Assembly (NCBI GenBank): GCA_050084985.1
Contig: JBITNC010000001.1
Coordinates: 11,408,001-11,472,000 of the forward strand
Reading direction: 5' to 3'
Origin: Nageia nagi
Lineage: Eukaryota > Pinophyta
Length of the DNA: 64,000 nt
Made by a program: the position numbers and the translations under genes. Below are positions 35,936-48,561 of the stretch, piece by piece (the first letter of the stretch is position 1; each line of letters begins with the position of its first letter). A model generated the notes under the pieces. That model was not told the DNA's origin. It searched no databases and saw only the letters and a list, made by a program, of their open reading frames with translations.

Positions 35936-37625
35936 ATAATGTAACCTCAAAGGGTTTGGTTTGGTCAAGTTCTCCATTACTCATAATAGTAGGTTCCTTG
36001 AAAGAGCAAAAGGTGGTGGGAATGCACTCATGTTGGTTTTTTACTCAATCTTTAGGTTATAAGCCAATTCCTATCTATTGTAAAGGTTTAAAGTAATAGG
36101 AAAGAGATAAAAAGTAGAGAGTTACTAGAAAGAGATAAACACATTAAACTAAAACTTAAACAAGAACTACATAGCTTGGTCATTACAACATAAACAATAA
36201 TCCATAGCCAAGATCAAGATAGCAAGCCATCTTACCCTTAGGGTCTCACAATCACAAAACATAGCCATAACTTAAGACAACATTCCATACATAATATTCA
36301 TAAAAGCAATAAACAACCACTTGTTTCAAAATAACAAAGCATTATCTATTTGTGTTACCATGTATGAAAGCACCTTATAGACTTGGGAAAATTTGCTAAA
36401 ATATTTGACCTCATTGATTTCTAACAATCCACCATTTATACATTTACATGCCCTACTGGGTTATTGTCTATCATCAATATACATAATTACTCTTCTTAGT
36501 TGAAGTTGGTAAAGAAAACTATTTACAATAAATATTACAACTATATTAAATTACATAATGAATAAGTATTGATAGCATGATTATCTTAGAATTTATAATT
36601 TCTAAACATTTATATCCCTTGAGCTCTAATCTTCTTGATATGTCATTGACACTTTCTTTTTTGGTCCTATAGTTGATTAAAGATAGTACTGTAGCTGATT
36701 AAAGTAGTATTCATTTTCAATTTGATAGGTATGATCTGGCACTATGCTCTATCAGTAGTCATCTACTTCTCTATAACCATTGATGATCTATATTGTGGTT
36801 CTTGATTGAATAGATTAATAGGGTTGATAAATAATATATCAAGTTAGTTTGAGAAGAACTACTATTATGTGGAATTGAGTTGAATACAACACATTAACAT
36901 GGTCTTGGGGGTATAACACTTAAGATCAAGTGGAACTAGGTTTTACTTCTCACCCATTACTCTCAACTTAGTTTGATGTGTTCTATTTCTTTTCTTTGGG
37001 CTCTATTGATGATCTGGCTCTCCTTAGTACCCATTGATTTTGGCCAAAAGTTTTAGCATCATCTCTCAAAATCGATGAGCTTTATTTGGTATCTTCATGA
37101 ATCTTCACTTGCCATTACTTATTTTGGGACTTATTAATTTTAGCTAAAAATGATGATACCATTATTGAAAATCAATGGGCTCTATTTACTTTTGGGCATC
37201 TCCTTATGATTATTTAGAAAAAACTTAGGCCCAATTTTATAAAAATTCCTATACACTGTATTTACAACAACTCTTGAACACTATATTTACAACAACTCCC
37301 AAATAGTGTATTTAGACTTTTCACATCCCATACAATACTACCTAGATGTGGTACATCTACCCCTAGACATGAATCTTTTATTCATACAGTTCTTGGCACT
37401 TTTTATTGCTAACATGACTTAATATTTATCCCTAAGAGTTATTGCAACACCCACTAGATTTTGACTAGAAATTTATAAGGCAAAATATATCAAATACCAA
37501 GACTTATATATACAATAGTCGAATGTTGAAAACACCCAAAATTTTCAAACATAAGACTAAAAAGAATTTTATGATAAAGAATGAAAGAATTAAAGAATGA
37601 TAGTCTATTACCCAAAATTAGAGTG
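35936..37625 (-). repeat. Family A probable LTR, inverted copy
   Basis: Reverse-complement match to 25510-27640. It is shorter mainly because it has fewer of the U3 tandem units. It follows directly the end of the unknown 3' frame at 37749-37626, as at 12039/12040. Confidence 0.75.
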
Positions 37626-37749
37626 TAATTCTAAAAAAATATAATCTTTTGGTAGCTCTAGTGGTCTCTACCTATTGGAGAATAGGATCCACTATTTGCT
37701 ACTTCCAGTGCTATGTAGAGTAGATTTTGTAGGAGTCTTAGGTGCTAGA
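37626..37749 (-). pseudogene. C-terminal end of unknown 3' frame, minus strand
   Basis: Reverse complement of this stretch aligns with 11935-12045, including the segment coding for SPIGRD (SNR.RP in the plus copy) and the end before the LTR. It continues upstream at 51537 after removing the copia insertion. Confidence 0.65.
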
Positions 37750-38235
37750 TGTTGGAATGTATAATGCATTATTGTAAAGGTTTGTATTAAATATTATATG
37801 TAAGTTCACTAATACTTAAGGGTATCATTTGATACCTTAAGTATTTAATTGAATATAATAATGTAACTTGTCCTACATTCCATGTCATGAGCATGCCCTT
37901 GGTAAAAGGATATGCTTGTCATGCTATTGTACATTGGATAAAAGGTGATCCAAGAGGAATTTTGGCTTATAAATAGAAGGCTTCTTCTTATGATTACACA
38001 CTAATTATGGAGTAAATATATGCTATAGGTTAGTGGTTGGAGAAAAGATTAGAAGGATTGTAAGAGAGTTGTATTTGTGATTGAAGTAAAGATCTAGTTA
38101 GTGGATGTACTCCTAGTTGGAGAACCACTTACATATTATGTTGTGAGATTGCTTTGTGATTTTGTTAGATGTAATTGTGAGCTTTCATGTGGTCTTGGTT
38201 GTTTAGAAATTATCTTGTTAGTGTTAGTTCCTTCA
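37750..38235 (+). repeat. 5' LTR of copia element
   Basis: 486 bp, starting TGTTGGAATGTATAATG and ending TTCCTTCA. It holds an internal inverted repeat TACTTAAGGGTATC / GATACCTTAAGTA near 37813-37843. TATA box at 37968-37976. Confidence 0.94.
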
Positions 38236-38237
38236 AA

Positions 38238-38249
38238 TTGTATCAGAGC
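38238..38249 (+). promoter_or_regulatory. Primer-binding site of copia element
   Basis: TTGTATCAGAGC differs by one base from the initiator-Met site and lies two bases after the LTR. Confidence 0.88.
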
Positions 38250-40379
38250 TCCTTGGAGGCTCCTTTTCACATCTTGGTGTTAAGGCTCTTCTTCTACAAC
38301 TTGAGATCTTCATTACTCATCCTACACTCATTTATTGAGGTAAAACTAAGAGAAGGTATAAGAGAAGGTCCTCCACCCAACTTATGTCTTTGGCCTATGG
38401 TTTCAAATCCCTTAGCACATGACATATCTTATTGATCTAGCCCTTGTACCCCTTCACCTAGCTAGAAACTAGTCCTCCAGCTAGCTCATGTGTTGTAAGC
38501 TCCTCCCTTCTCTTTTTCCCTTGTAGGTCTAGGATGAGGCATTTGAATCCCCTCACTACTCATTCTCCTATGTGCTACTCCTCCCTCCATTTCCCTCCAT
38601 GTATACCCTCCTCCAACACCCATTGTAGCCTCCTCCAATGGTTGTGCACCTCCACCTAATGTCTTTGCCCTTCCTCACATTACTTCCCTCCTTTTGGATT
38701 TTTTTATCTCTCTCTCTATTGTTCCTTACACATTTTTTTTAGATGAGGGGCCATATTTTATTTACCTAAATATATTTATGAAGTACTCCAATTTCTTAAT
38801 CTATCCATCATAATATCTAACTCGGAGTACTTATACATTACATTGCACTTAAATGCAATTTTTTTTACATGCCTTCCCTCTTCATTAATTTCTCTCAAAT
38901 AATGATGAGCTTACTTGTTGAATAAAAGTATGTACTCTTCATTAATTATTTCTGACTAGAGTACTTCTCATTATGCCTTTTTTAACCATAAGGCATTTTT
39001 ATCCACTTGCAAAGTTTTTTTTTTAGTATGTTCTTAAGTAAGAATGAATTTTATTTTAAGTGATAAAAGGATCAAATTATTTTAAGTTAGAGGGGGAGAT
39101 ATTTATGAATTTCTTTACTTAAAATCTCTAGATCCTTTATGATTAGAATACATATTTATCACTTATAAACTTTTATGATTTGCAAATAATGTATATTTAT
39201 TACTTAGAAATTTTAAATGCCTCTCTAAGTTAATGTTGCATACTTATAACTTAATTTTTTAAGTTAATGGTACATGTTTAGTACTTAATTTTTAAGTTAA
39301 TATTGCATGCTTAGGGCTTAAATTTTAAGTTAATGTTGCATGCTTAGGACTTAATTCCTTAATTTAAAAGATACATGTTGAGTATTTATCCTTCATGCAA
39401 AGATAACTAATGCAAATTTTTAGAATTAATACATGCTTATGCTTAAGAATATCTCTTTTTTTTTTGCAAAATGAATTTATGCAAAATATAGACTTGTGTA
39501 AAGATATCCTTTAGGGGTTAGTAAACAAAACCCATTGGACACTTAGGTTTCAAATTATGAGTGGATGATATTTTACTTATGCTCTTTTATTTCATGTTTT
39601 GGACTTTGATTTATTTTCTTATGTAAACAAAAATGCAAACATTGAAATGAGCAAACCCCTAAAATGAACACATCTGCATGTACATTCTACAACATGACTT
39701 ATTTAGGGAGCCATGAGGTGAGGATTGGTGGAATGGAGCCTTTAAGTCTAATGATCCAAATGGTGAAAAATTCATACTTCTTAATTGTATTTAAGTCCTC
39801 TGTTGGTCTAGATTTAACTCCAATAGGTGGATAGGTATGTGTGTAGTGATACCACATATCCACATGTCCATTCAAGGATTATCTTGATAACCTAGGAGGA
39901 TAACTTGAGACCTAATCAAGATTAATAATTTGGTCAATCCAATAAACATTACAACCTTAGAAAATAGCTAGTACTTCTCCTTGTGAGAGTATATTACTAC
40001 CCAAGGGGAACTGGTTGAGGATTGGTAGTATTTGGGCTCCTCTTATGTGGGCATCCAGGTGAAGGCCTAATGTTAGACAAGAAAATAAACCTCAATAATG
40101 TCACTCTACATCTATAGTTCTTGAGATGAGAAATGTATTTGGGTACATGGGTTATTATTTGATTTATAAAAAATTTACACTTGTGAATCAAATCAAGCAT
40201 ATCTTTAGTGTTAAATGTAACATGTATTATTTACTTGGTTAAAACTTAACATTTAATGTTGTTTATTAAAGCCACATGCTTATTATTTCACATTCTTATG
40301 TAGCAAATAGGAGAATCCTTTTTACCCAAACACATTCTTGATGGTTCCAACTATAGGATTTGAAAACCGTAGATGAGAG
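38250..40379 (+). other. Long leader of copia element
   Basis: No coding motif. 38430-38720 is unusually C/T-rich (many CCTCC words). 39223-39400 holds four tandem units of about 40 bp containing TTAAGTTAATGTTGCATGCTT. Confidence 0.5.
39223..39400 (+). repeat. Tandem units of about 40 bp in copia leader
   Basis: Four imperfect units of AAGTTAATGTTGCATGCTTA followed by GGACTTAATTTTT. Confidence 0.8.
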
Positions 40380-42582
40380 CTGAATTATAGGTATGAAAGC
40401 TTTGGTAAATAGTGAATGAGAACCTTGTACCTCTTACACATAAGAAGGTGCTTGAAGCATACAACATAAAGAATGAGTTGGCAACATCTCTAATTTACTG
40501 TACAATTTTAGATGATGTGCTCATGATGATTTCCTTTTCAACCTTAGCAAAAGAAGCATAGGATAAGATTAAGCAAATCTACCTTCTTTCAAACTTTTTA
40601 AGAAGATTTATCATTGTCCAAAAGTTGCTTCAATCTCGTCAAGGGAAAAATGAAAATGTGGCTATCTATTTAAACAAAATTATTGACCTAAAGACCCAAC
40701 TTGTTACTTGTGAATGCAATTGGATCAATGATGAGTTTATGGTCTTCATCATTCTTCAAAGTTTGAAAACTTTATGATGGTTATGGAAACAAGGCTTGAT
40801 GATGAAAAATAACTTTTCTCCCTTGAGAACCTTTCAAGGCACCTATTGAAGCATGAGAAAACCCTTAATAATAAAGGATTAATTTTTTCACCTAAGTAGA
40901 ATAACTTTGCTCTTGGAGTAACTAAAACTCTTTTCAAAAAAAAGTTAAATTATCAAAAGAAATCTTATCCTTCTTCCTTCAAAAGGTTTGAGAAAGAAGG
41001 TAATAGCTACAACAAAAATAGGAATAATAAAACAATAACCATAGCAGTAGGAACAATATAAATAACAATCATTTCAAGTAAAGATATGGAAAAGGAAAAG
41101 CAAACACTCCTTATCCTAAAGAAAAGTTTGATTGTATTTGTAACTATTGTGGCATTCAAGGTCACAAAGAAATTGATTGCTACAAAAAGAAAAGAGAGGA
41201 TAAGAATAAAGGAAATGGAAATATAAAGAACTATAAAAGAAAAAAAATATTCATGTTGGTTTTTCTATGACACTCTACTCCTTGTGTCACTTTTTTTCAT
41301 CTGAATGGATTGTTGACTCTAGTTACACTAATCATCTATACTTTGAAAAAGAAAAGTTTGAGAACTTTCATAAGTATAAAAAAGATGTAGTTGTGATAGG
41401 TTATAAATTTACCCTTGAAGTTCAAGGAATTGGGAGTATTCTAATTCATGAAAAGGTTCTTGAAAATATTCTCTATGTTTCTAAGTTAAGGATGAACCTT
41501 CTCTCCATGTTTCAAATTTCTAGAAAAGGGTACTCTTTTGAGTTTGACCCTCAATCCTGGTGCATTAAGAAAGGACTTACCACTTTGGTTAAAGGATCTA
41601 TGAAAAATAACCTATACATTATGGATCAAGTTCCATCAAAGATGCATCTTGCTTCTAGTGTGTGTTCTAAAGGCAACATTTGACACCATAATTTAAGGAA
41701 CCTTAACCATAAGAGTATTCAAGTCATGAAAGACCAAGAACTTGTGAAAAGTTTGCATTTAATTTCTCCTTCAATTTGTCTATACAAAAAATGCATTCTT
41801 GAAAAGATGCATTGATAAAAGTTTGAAAAAGATAAGGCAACAAGAGCATCTCAACCTCTTCAACTTGTGCATTCAGATTTAATGGGTTCATTTCAAACTA
41901 AGTCACTTAGAGGAACATCTTATGTCTTGACCTTCATTGAGGAATTTAGTAGGATGACATTTGGGTATCTACTTAAGCACAAGGACCAAACCTTTGAGAT
42001 TTTTTAAATTTTTAAGGCCTTTGTTGAGAATCAAACTAACCTTAAAATCAAAATGTTGAGATCAGATAATAGGGGAGAATATAATAGTAATGAGTTCAAT
42101 AAGTATTGTGCTAAGTATGGAATCAAGAGGTAGTTTACAATTCTATACACTTCTCAGTAGAATGGTGTTGTTGAAAAGAAAAATAGAATAATAATAGATA
42201 TGGCTAGATGCATGTTGGGTAATCTTTCTAAATTATTATGGGGTGAAGCTATGAGCATTGCTATTTACACCTTGAATAGGTGTCCCATAAAAGTCATTTA
42301 AAGTAAAACTCATTTTGAAGCATGGTCAAGAAGAAAACCTAACATTTCTTACCTTAGGGTATTTGGTTGTGAAGCATTCTCCTACATTATTTTTGAGGAA
42401 AGGAAGAAGTTAGACAAAAGAGCTAAAAAATGCATCTTTTTGAGTTATAATAGTTAGCATGGAGGCTGTAGGCTCTACTCTCCAACCTATAAAGTAGTTT
42501 CTATTTCAAGGGATGTAAAGTTCAATGAACTTCTTGAAGAATTTGCTTCTAATGAGGATGTTTATGATCTAGAGGACTCTTC
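40380..42582 (+). pseudogene. Copia gag-protease-integrase, 5' part
   Basis: Gag spans about 40400-41260, frameshifted, with a CCHC knuckle CNYCGIQGHKEIDC at about 41140-41181. Protease follows at 41300: SEWIVDSSYTNHL, where the usual DSG(A/C)T triad is DSSYT, so the active site is altered. The GAG-pre-integrase segment is near 41670-41790. The integrase core carries HSDLMGSF, RSDNRGEYNSNEF and NGVVEKKNR. Stops at 42131-42133 and 42158-42160 stand at glutamines of the family. The frame is cut at 42582 by the gypsy insertion and resumes at 48562. Confidence 0.9.
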
Positions 42583-42992
42583 TGTTAGGATCCCATATTC
42601 TAACATTTTAGTGTTAGTATTAGTATTTTATTAAATTATCAACCTATATTGTAAAACATAATATTATGATTGTAAGGGTAGGGTCTAATTTTGCATTACT
42701 ATTAAGGTTAGGGTTAGTTTAATATAAATAGATAGAAGTGTGTGGAGAAATGCATCTTGAACATTATTTTTTATCTTTGGAGTTGTAAGTAGGTAGCCCC
42801 CTTGAAGTAGCTTATGATTATATTAATATTCAATAAAATCCTATCCTTATCTACTTATTGATGCTATTTTGTGTTCTATTTACCAGCACATGCTCTGTTA
42901 TTTCTAATAGATAGTTGTCATTTTCCTATTTCAAATCAATATTCATTTCATTTCTATAATATTTTTCTTTTCATATTTGTAGCATCATAACA
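42583..42992 (+). repeat. 5' LTR of nested gypsy element
   Basis: It starts TGTTAGGATCCCATATTC and ends GCATCATAACA. TATAAATAG is at 42723-42731. Aligned by eye with 48154-48561, it is similar throughout, with scattered transitions. Confidence 0.94.
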
Positions 42993-42994
42993 TC

Positions 42995-43006
42995 TAGTAT
43001 TAGAGC
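42995..43006 (+). promoter_or_regulatory. Decayed primer-binding site of nested gypsy
   Basis: TAGTATTAGAGC in place of TGGTATCAGAGC: two transition changes, a few bases after the LTR end. Confidence 0.7.
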
Positions 43007-44099
43007 TCTTTCTAGGGCCATTATACTACAAGAAAAAAAAAAAAAAATTAGAGGTCTAAGCTAGAAACCTATATCAAGGGTTTTAAAATATCGAGGAAGA
43101 TATGTCATTTTTAGCTAAGCACACTTGCCTATAAAGCTATGTGTGAAGTGAGGTGCAAAAAAATCTACACCAATACCTAGACCTCAAATAGAATCCTACA
43201 TGGAATTAGACTCCACATACTAAAAGGTATATTAGAGACTATCTAGGCTATAAATAAAAACTAGGTAGGAAGTTGTATCATCCATTTGTAAATTGTAGTG
43301 CACTAGTAAGTGCCATTGGAAAGTTACTTATCACAAAAGCCATCTTTGCAACCTCTTTCCTTACAAAAGTTGTATAGAAATGTTTATACAAGCCTATAGA
43401 GTAGATAATCCTTACCTTAGAATCATTCCTTCGGACAAAAAACCTTGATTCAAAAAGAAAAATGTATGACTTGCAATTTTTGAAAGCTACCAAAAATAGT
43501 AGTTCAAAGGTAGCAAAAGCTTTAGAGCTAAACAACTAAAAATTTGCACCATTTCGATAGTTTTTAACAAAAGCAGATAGACCCATAGACATAAAAAAAA
43601 AAGAGTTTAAGGATCCAAAAATCATCATCAAAAGATCTAGCCCATTGTGATCATCTTTTTGACTGATCATTTTGATATATTACACCCATACATGGGCACT
43701 TTCTAAAAATATCAGCTTCAAAAATAGCAATTTTCAAAAATGGCACTTAAAACATGATCCCAAATAGTAGCACAAGTTGATCCTACCATGATGACCTTTT
43801 AAACTATGATCCAACAAATGGTAGATACACTTACCAATACATTCAAAGAAAAAATTTGATAAATATAAACAAAAAAACAAACCCTTGATAGTAAATGTGA
43901 TAGTGTTCAACTAAGTCTCAATCATACCAACAATGCATCCAGTTCATAGCAATCAAGGTAGTTAGGAAATCCACAAGGTATCATCATAACTTTCAGATTC
44001 AACAAGGTGATTTCATTCTTCCTTGCATAACTAAAATTAGATTTTTCTCGATCTGATAGAGATAATCCCACTGGTTAGATTTATAAAGTTAGATAGTAT

Positions 44100-44730
44100 T
44101 TCACATTGAACCATATCCCAAAGGATTTGAAGGTGCATATGGCATCTTTTCATTTAGATTATGAGGCTCTCCAATGGCACTAGTGGTACTCAAAAATGCA
44201 TCCTACTCCTTTATGGGATGAATTCACTCAACAATTATTGATCCATTTTAGTCCTAGTGAATATAAAGATTTCACAAGGCCATTGACCAAGTTACATAAA
44301 ACTACAATAGTCAAAGAATATTAAATTAGTTTGAGAAATTGGAAAATCACATAGAGGCATTGGATGATTTATTTTTCACAAGTTATTTTATTAGTGGCTT
44401 AAAGGAAGAAATTAAACTAGAGATCAAAATGTTTAATCTTAAAACTATGATGGATGCTATTGCCTTAGAAAAGCTCATTGAAGATAAATCCAATGCTCAT
44501 TGATGAAATGCAAGACCTCCCTTCACCAAAACATATAATATTTCCCATTCCTCTAATAACACAAGTGCCCCACCATCAAATTGCATAATTCAAACTAAGA
44601 ATTTAACATGGGAGGAAATGGAAGAGTGTTGAAAGAAGGGCTTGTGCTATAATTGTGATGAGAAATTTTTTCATGGTCATCATTATACACAATAAAAGTT
44701 ATATTTGCTTGATGTTAATACTTCTAGTGA
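44100..44730 (+). pseudogene. Gag of nested gypsy element
   Basis: Frames around 44110-44500 read as Gag (DYEALQWH, WDEFTQQLLIHFSPSEY). A zinc-knuckle-like GLCYNCDEKFFHGHHY follows at 44640-44690 and is out of frame with what follows. 43007-44099 is a leader or decayed Gag start with no clear motif. Confidence 0.75.
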
Positions 44731-44836
44731 GGATGAATATAAGAGTGCACCTGAAGAAGCTATATAGGAAATTCCAAATGAGAAGGCCCCAGTTATTTCT
44801 TACAATGCATTAGAAGGAATTACCACCCCTCAAACT

Positions 44837-45133
44837 ATGAAGGTCAAAGGGTTTTTTAAAAAGCACTCTCTCATAAAATTGTTAGATCCAAGAAGTACTC
44901 ATAATTTTATTGATCCACAAGTGGCTAAGGTTGCTAACTATTACATCCACCCTACAAATAATTTTGAGGTTATAGTTGGTAATGGAGAAAAAATAGCATG
45001 TAAAGGCACATGTCATAATGTCAAACTGAGCATGGACTGCTATACTTTGAAAAGAAACATGTATGCTTCACCACTTAGGGGATGTGATATAGTTTTGGGG
45101 GTACAATGGCTAAAGACTTTGGGCACCATATAA
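44837..45133 (+). pseudogene. Aspartic protease of nested gypsy element
   Basis: It reads LLDPRSTHNFIDPQVA where the family has L(I/L)DSGSTHNFI. The catalytic triad DSG has become DPR, so the enzyme would be inactive even without stops. The C-terminal CDIVLGVQWLKTLG is well kept. Confidence 0.85.
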
Positions 45134-45379
45134 TAGAATTTTGTAGAGCTATGGATGACCTTCAAAATAGATGAATAAGAGCATACTCTTAGGGGATTAC
45201 ATGGTGTATCTGTACAAGTTGTGAGCTCACATCACATGGAAAAGATCCTACAAAAAATTAGAAAAGGAATGCTAGCATAGTTATACTCTTTATCAATCAT
45301 CAAATCTAAAATCATAGAGCTTAAGGATCTATAACCCATATTAAGTAAGCATTCAAGTACCTTTGAGAAACCAATGGGC

Positions 45380-46710
45380 TTACCATCTTAACAATCACAT
45401 GATCATACTATCCAATTGGTACTAGGAATTCACCCACCAAACATTCATCCTTATTAGTATCCTTATTTATAGAAAAATAAAATTGAAAAATTGGTTAAGA
45501 AACTATTAGATGCAAGAGTAATCTGGCCTAGCCTAAGCCCATATTCTTCTCTACTTATATTGATTCATAAGAAAGATGGTTCCTAGTGTATGTGTGTGGA
45601 TTTTAGGGCCCTCAACAAAATTACCATCAAGGAAAAATTTTCCATCCTGATCATTGATGAATTATTAGATGAGCTACATGGGGCAAGATATTTTTTCAAG
45701 CTGGATCTATGATCTAGGTATCACCAAATCTACCTTAAGGAGGATATATTGAAAATTGAATTTCACATCCATGAGGGCCATTATGAGTTCTTGGTCATGC
45801 CTTTTGGCCTAACAAATGCTCCATCCATGTTTCAAAGTTTAATGAATCAAGTGTTTCATCCATTCCTTAGGAAGTTTATTTTAATTTTCTTTGATGATAT
45901 CTTGATCTATAATAAGACATGGCAAGAACATGTGACACATGTTGACCAAACCTTACAAATTTTAAAGGAACACCAACTATATGCAAAAAAATTAAAATGT
46001 TCATTTGGCAAGAGGAAAATTGAATACTTAGGCCATGTTATATCCAAAGAGGGAGTTAAGGTGGATCTACAAAAGATTACTAACATGCAAAACTAGTCTA
46101 TTCCTACATCTTTGAAAAGTATCTAAGGATTCTTGGGATTGATAAGATATTATAGGAAATTTGTGAAGGATTATGGCAATATTGTAGCACTTCTAACCAT
46201 GTTGTTAAAAAATAATGCATTCTAATGGTCCCCTCAAGCTGAGGCAACTTTCCTTAAGCTCAAGGAGGTGATGTGTACCACCCTGGTATTAGTAATACTA
46301 GATTTTTCTAAAAATTTTGTGATAGAAAGTGATGCTTATGGAGTAGTAATAAAGGTAGTATTAATGCAAGAGGGGCATCCCTTGGCATTCACTAGTAGAG
46401 CACTCTTTGAAATTTTTTTGGGTAAATCCACTTATGAAAAAGAAATGCTTGCCATCATTCATGCAATTCAACATTGGAAACCATATCTTATTGGTCACCA
46501 TTTTATCATCTCATAGATCATCATAGTTTGAAATTTTTCATTAAGCAACACATTTATACGCCTAAGCAACAAAAATGGGTGACAAAACTACTAGGGTATG
46601 ATTATGAGATAGTATACCATAAAGGTAAGGAGAATGTGGTTACTGATGCTTTGTCTAGAAAATTTGAAGATCAAGTAGCACTACAATCTTTTTCATATCC
46701 TATTTCTTAA
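45380..46710 (+). pseudogene. RT and RNase H of nested gypsy element
   Basis: From IQLVLGIHPPN through HKKDGS and [13 protein letters not shown], the palm motif KLDL near 45705, PFGLTNAPSMFQ, and FFDDILIYN near 45890. The YxDD box is FFDD, an unusual first base of the motif. YLGHVISKEGVKVD ends RT. RNase H has IESDAYGVVIKVVL and YEKEMLAIIHAIQHWKPYL, then DHHSLKFF and NVVTDALSR after a frameshift near 46500. The TAA at 46223-46225 sits at a conserved glutamine. Confidence 0.92.
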
Positions 46711-47924
46711 TGGTTGGATAAAGTTAAATAAGAGTGGGCAAAATATAGCTCCACCCAAGAATTGCTAAAATAGATCACTCAAGACCCCATAAGTAAACCA
46801 CACCACACATGGCATGATGGTATTTTGAGATTCAAAGGCCAAATTTTGTTACCATCTCCTTCAAAATGTAAATTAGATATACTTATCAAATTGCATTCCA
46901 CACCTACATAAGTACATGATGGATTTTTAAAAACTTATAAGTGTATGGCATGATCATTCTATTGGATAGGTATGAAATTGGATATCAAGTAGTTTATGGT
47001 AGCTTGTGATGTGTGTCAATAATAAAAGGGTGAGACAATGGGTACTTTAGGACTCATTCAACCTCTAACCATACATGGACCAATATCTCAATTAATTTCA
47101 TTGAAGGCCTTCCTAAATCTCATGGTAAATTAGTTATTCTGGTGGTGGTTGATCAGTTATCCAAATATGCTCATTTTAGTTCATTGGCCCATCCCTACAA
47201 AGTAGTGACAGTGGCATAATTATTCCTAGATACAATTTTCAAACTACATGGCATGCTACAGATGATTGTCAATGATCATGATCCCACTTTTACAAGTTAT
47301 TTTTGGCAAGAGCTTTTTAAACTACAAGGTAGCCAACTAAACATGAGCTTAGCATATCACCCACAAATTGATGGTCAGACTAAAATTATCAATAAATGCT
47401 TGGAAACATATTTATGTTATTTTGGTTTAACATAACCTATGCATTAGGTATGATGGCTTCCCTTGGCTGAGTGGTGGTATAATACATCTTATTATTCTAC
47501 CAGCAAGATGACCCCCTATGAAGTAGTGTATGGTCAAGCTCCACCAACAATCACCTCATATGTTGTAGGTACCAATAAAGTTTAGGAAATTGACTCAAAT
47601 TTATTTACTTAGGATGATATTATTCATTTTCTCAAGGATAACTTTTAGATAGCCCAACACTACATGAAATAATAGGTTGATCAACAACATGTGGAAAGAG
47701 ACTTCCAGGTAGATGACATGGTATTTCTAAGGCTGCAATCTTATCACCAAAAATATTTAAAAATAAAAGGCCTTAAAAAATTAGCCCCAAAGTTTTATGG
47801 TCCTTACAAAGTGTTACAACATATTGTACCACCTACATACAAATTAGAGCTTCTTGCTTTTTCCAAGATTCACCCAGTGTTTCATGTCTCTTGCCTCAAG
47901 AAAGTGGTTGGATTAGAGGTTTGA
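46711..47924 (+). pseudogene. Integrase of nested gypsy element
   Basis: Zinc-binding part with HDGFLKTYKCMA and CDVCQ (stops at 47020-47025). The DDE core is fragmented: VVDQLSKYAHF can be read near 47145, and MIVNDHDPTFTSYFWQELFK then AYHPQIDGQTKIINKCLETY at 47256-47417, with the second Asp and the Gln-Thr region. The C-terminal region has FQVDDMVFLRL, LAPKFYGPYKVLQ and HPVFHVSCLKK (47695-47910). Confidence 0.9.
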
Positions 47925-48153
47925 GTTTAAACACAATTACCTGTGTTGGTAGAGTATGGATCAATGGTAGTTGTACCTAAGTAGTTCTAGATCAACATTC
48001 ATAATAGCTTCATAATCACTCCATTATAGAAGTCCTTATGCAGTGGTAAGGCATGGCATCAAAAGATGCAACATGGAAAATCCTTCATTAGTTGCAGCAA
48101 CAATTTTTACACTTTAAGATTTGAGGATAAAGCTTCATCCCAAGAGGGTGGCA
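47925..48153 (+). pseudogene. Chromodomain-like tail of nested gypsy element
   Basis: After a stop, frames still give a KDATWENPS-like end and LRFEDKASSQEGG just before the LTR, the usual end of plant chromovirus polyproteins. Chromodomains guide integration to marked chromatin. It is decayed; the purine-rich CAAGAGGGTGGCA before 48154 is the polypurine tract. Confidence 0.65.
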
Positions 48154-48561
48154 TATTAGGATCTCACATTCTAATATTTTAGTGTTAATATTAGTATTTT
48201 ATTAAATTGTTGACCTGTATTGTAAATCATAATATTGTGATTGTAAGGATGGGGCTTGATTTGCATTACTATTAGGGTTAAGGTCAGTTTAATATAAATA
48301 GATATAAGTGTGTAGAGAAATGTATCTTGAATATTATTTTTTACCTTTGGATTTGTAAGGAGGTATCCCCCTCGAAGTAACTTATGATTCTATTACTATT
48401 TAATAAATTCTTATCCTTATTTGCTTATTGATGCTATTTCATTTCTATTTACCAATGCATGCTCTATTCTTTTTAATAGATAGTTGTCATTTTTCTATTT
48501 CAAATCAATATTGTTTTATTTCTACAATATTTTTGCTTTTCATATTTGTAGCATCATAACA
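48154..48561 (+). repeat. 3' LTR of nested gypsy element
   Basis: 408 bp. It starts TATTAGGATC (TG changed to TA) and ends CATAACA. TATAAATAG at 48293-48301. Confidence 0.93.

Larger units (their letters stand above)
42583..48561 (+). mobile_element. Chromovirus-type Ty3/gypsy element nested in copia
   Basis: LTRs of 410 and 408 bp (42583-42992, 48154-48561), decayed PBS, gag, protease, RT, RNase H, integrase, and a chromodomain-like tail. Flanks tcttc and tctca agree in three of five bases. It sits in the copia gene between integrase and RT. Confidence 0.92.

Noticed and set aside
37735-37754. Target duplication of the copia element
   Set aside because: ctaga on the left and gtgaa on the right do not match. 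No shift of the borders by a few bases gives a match.
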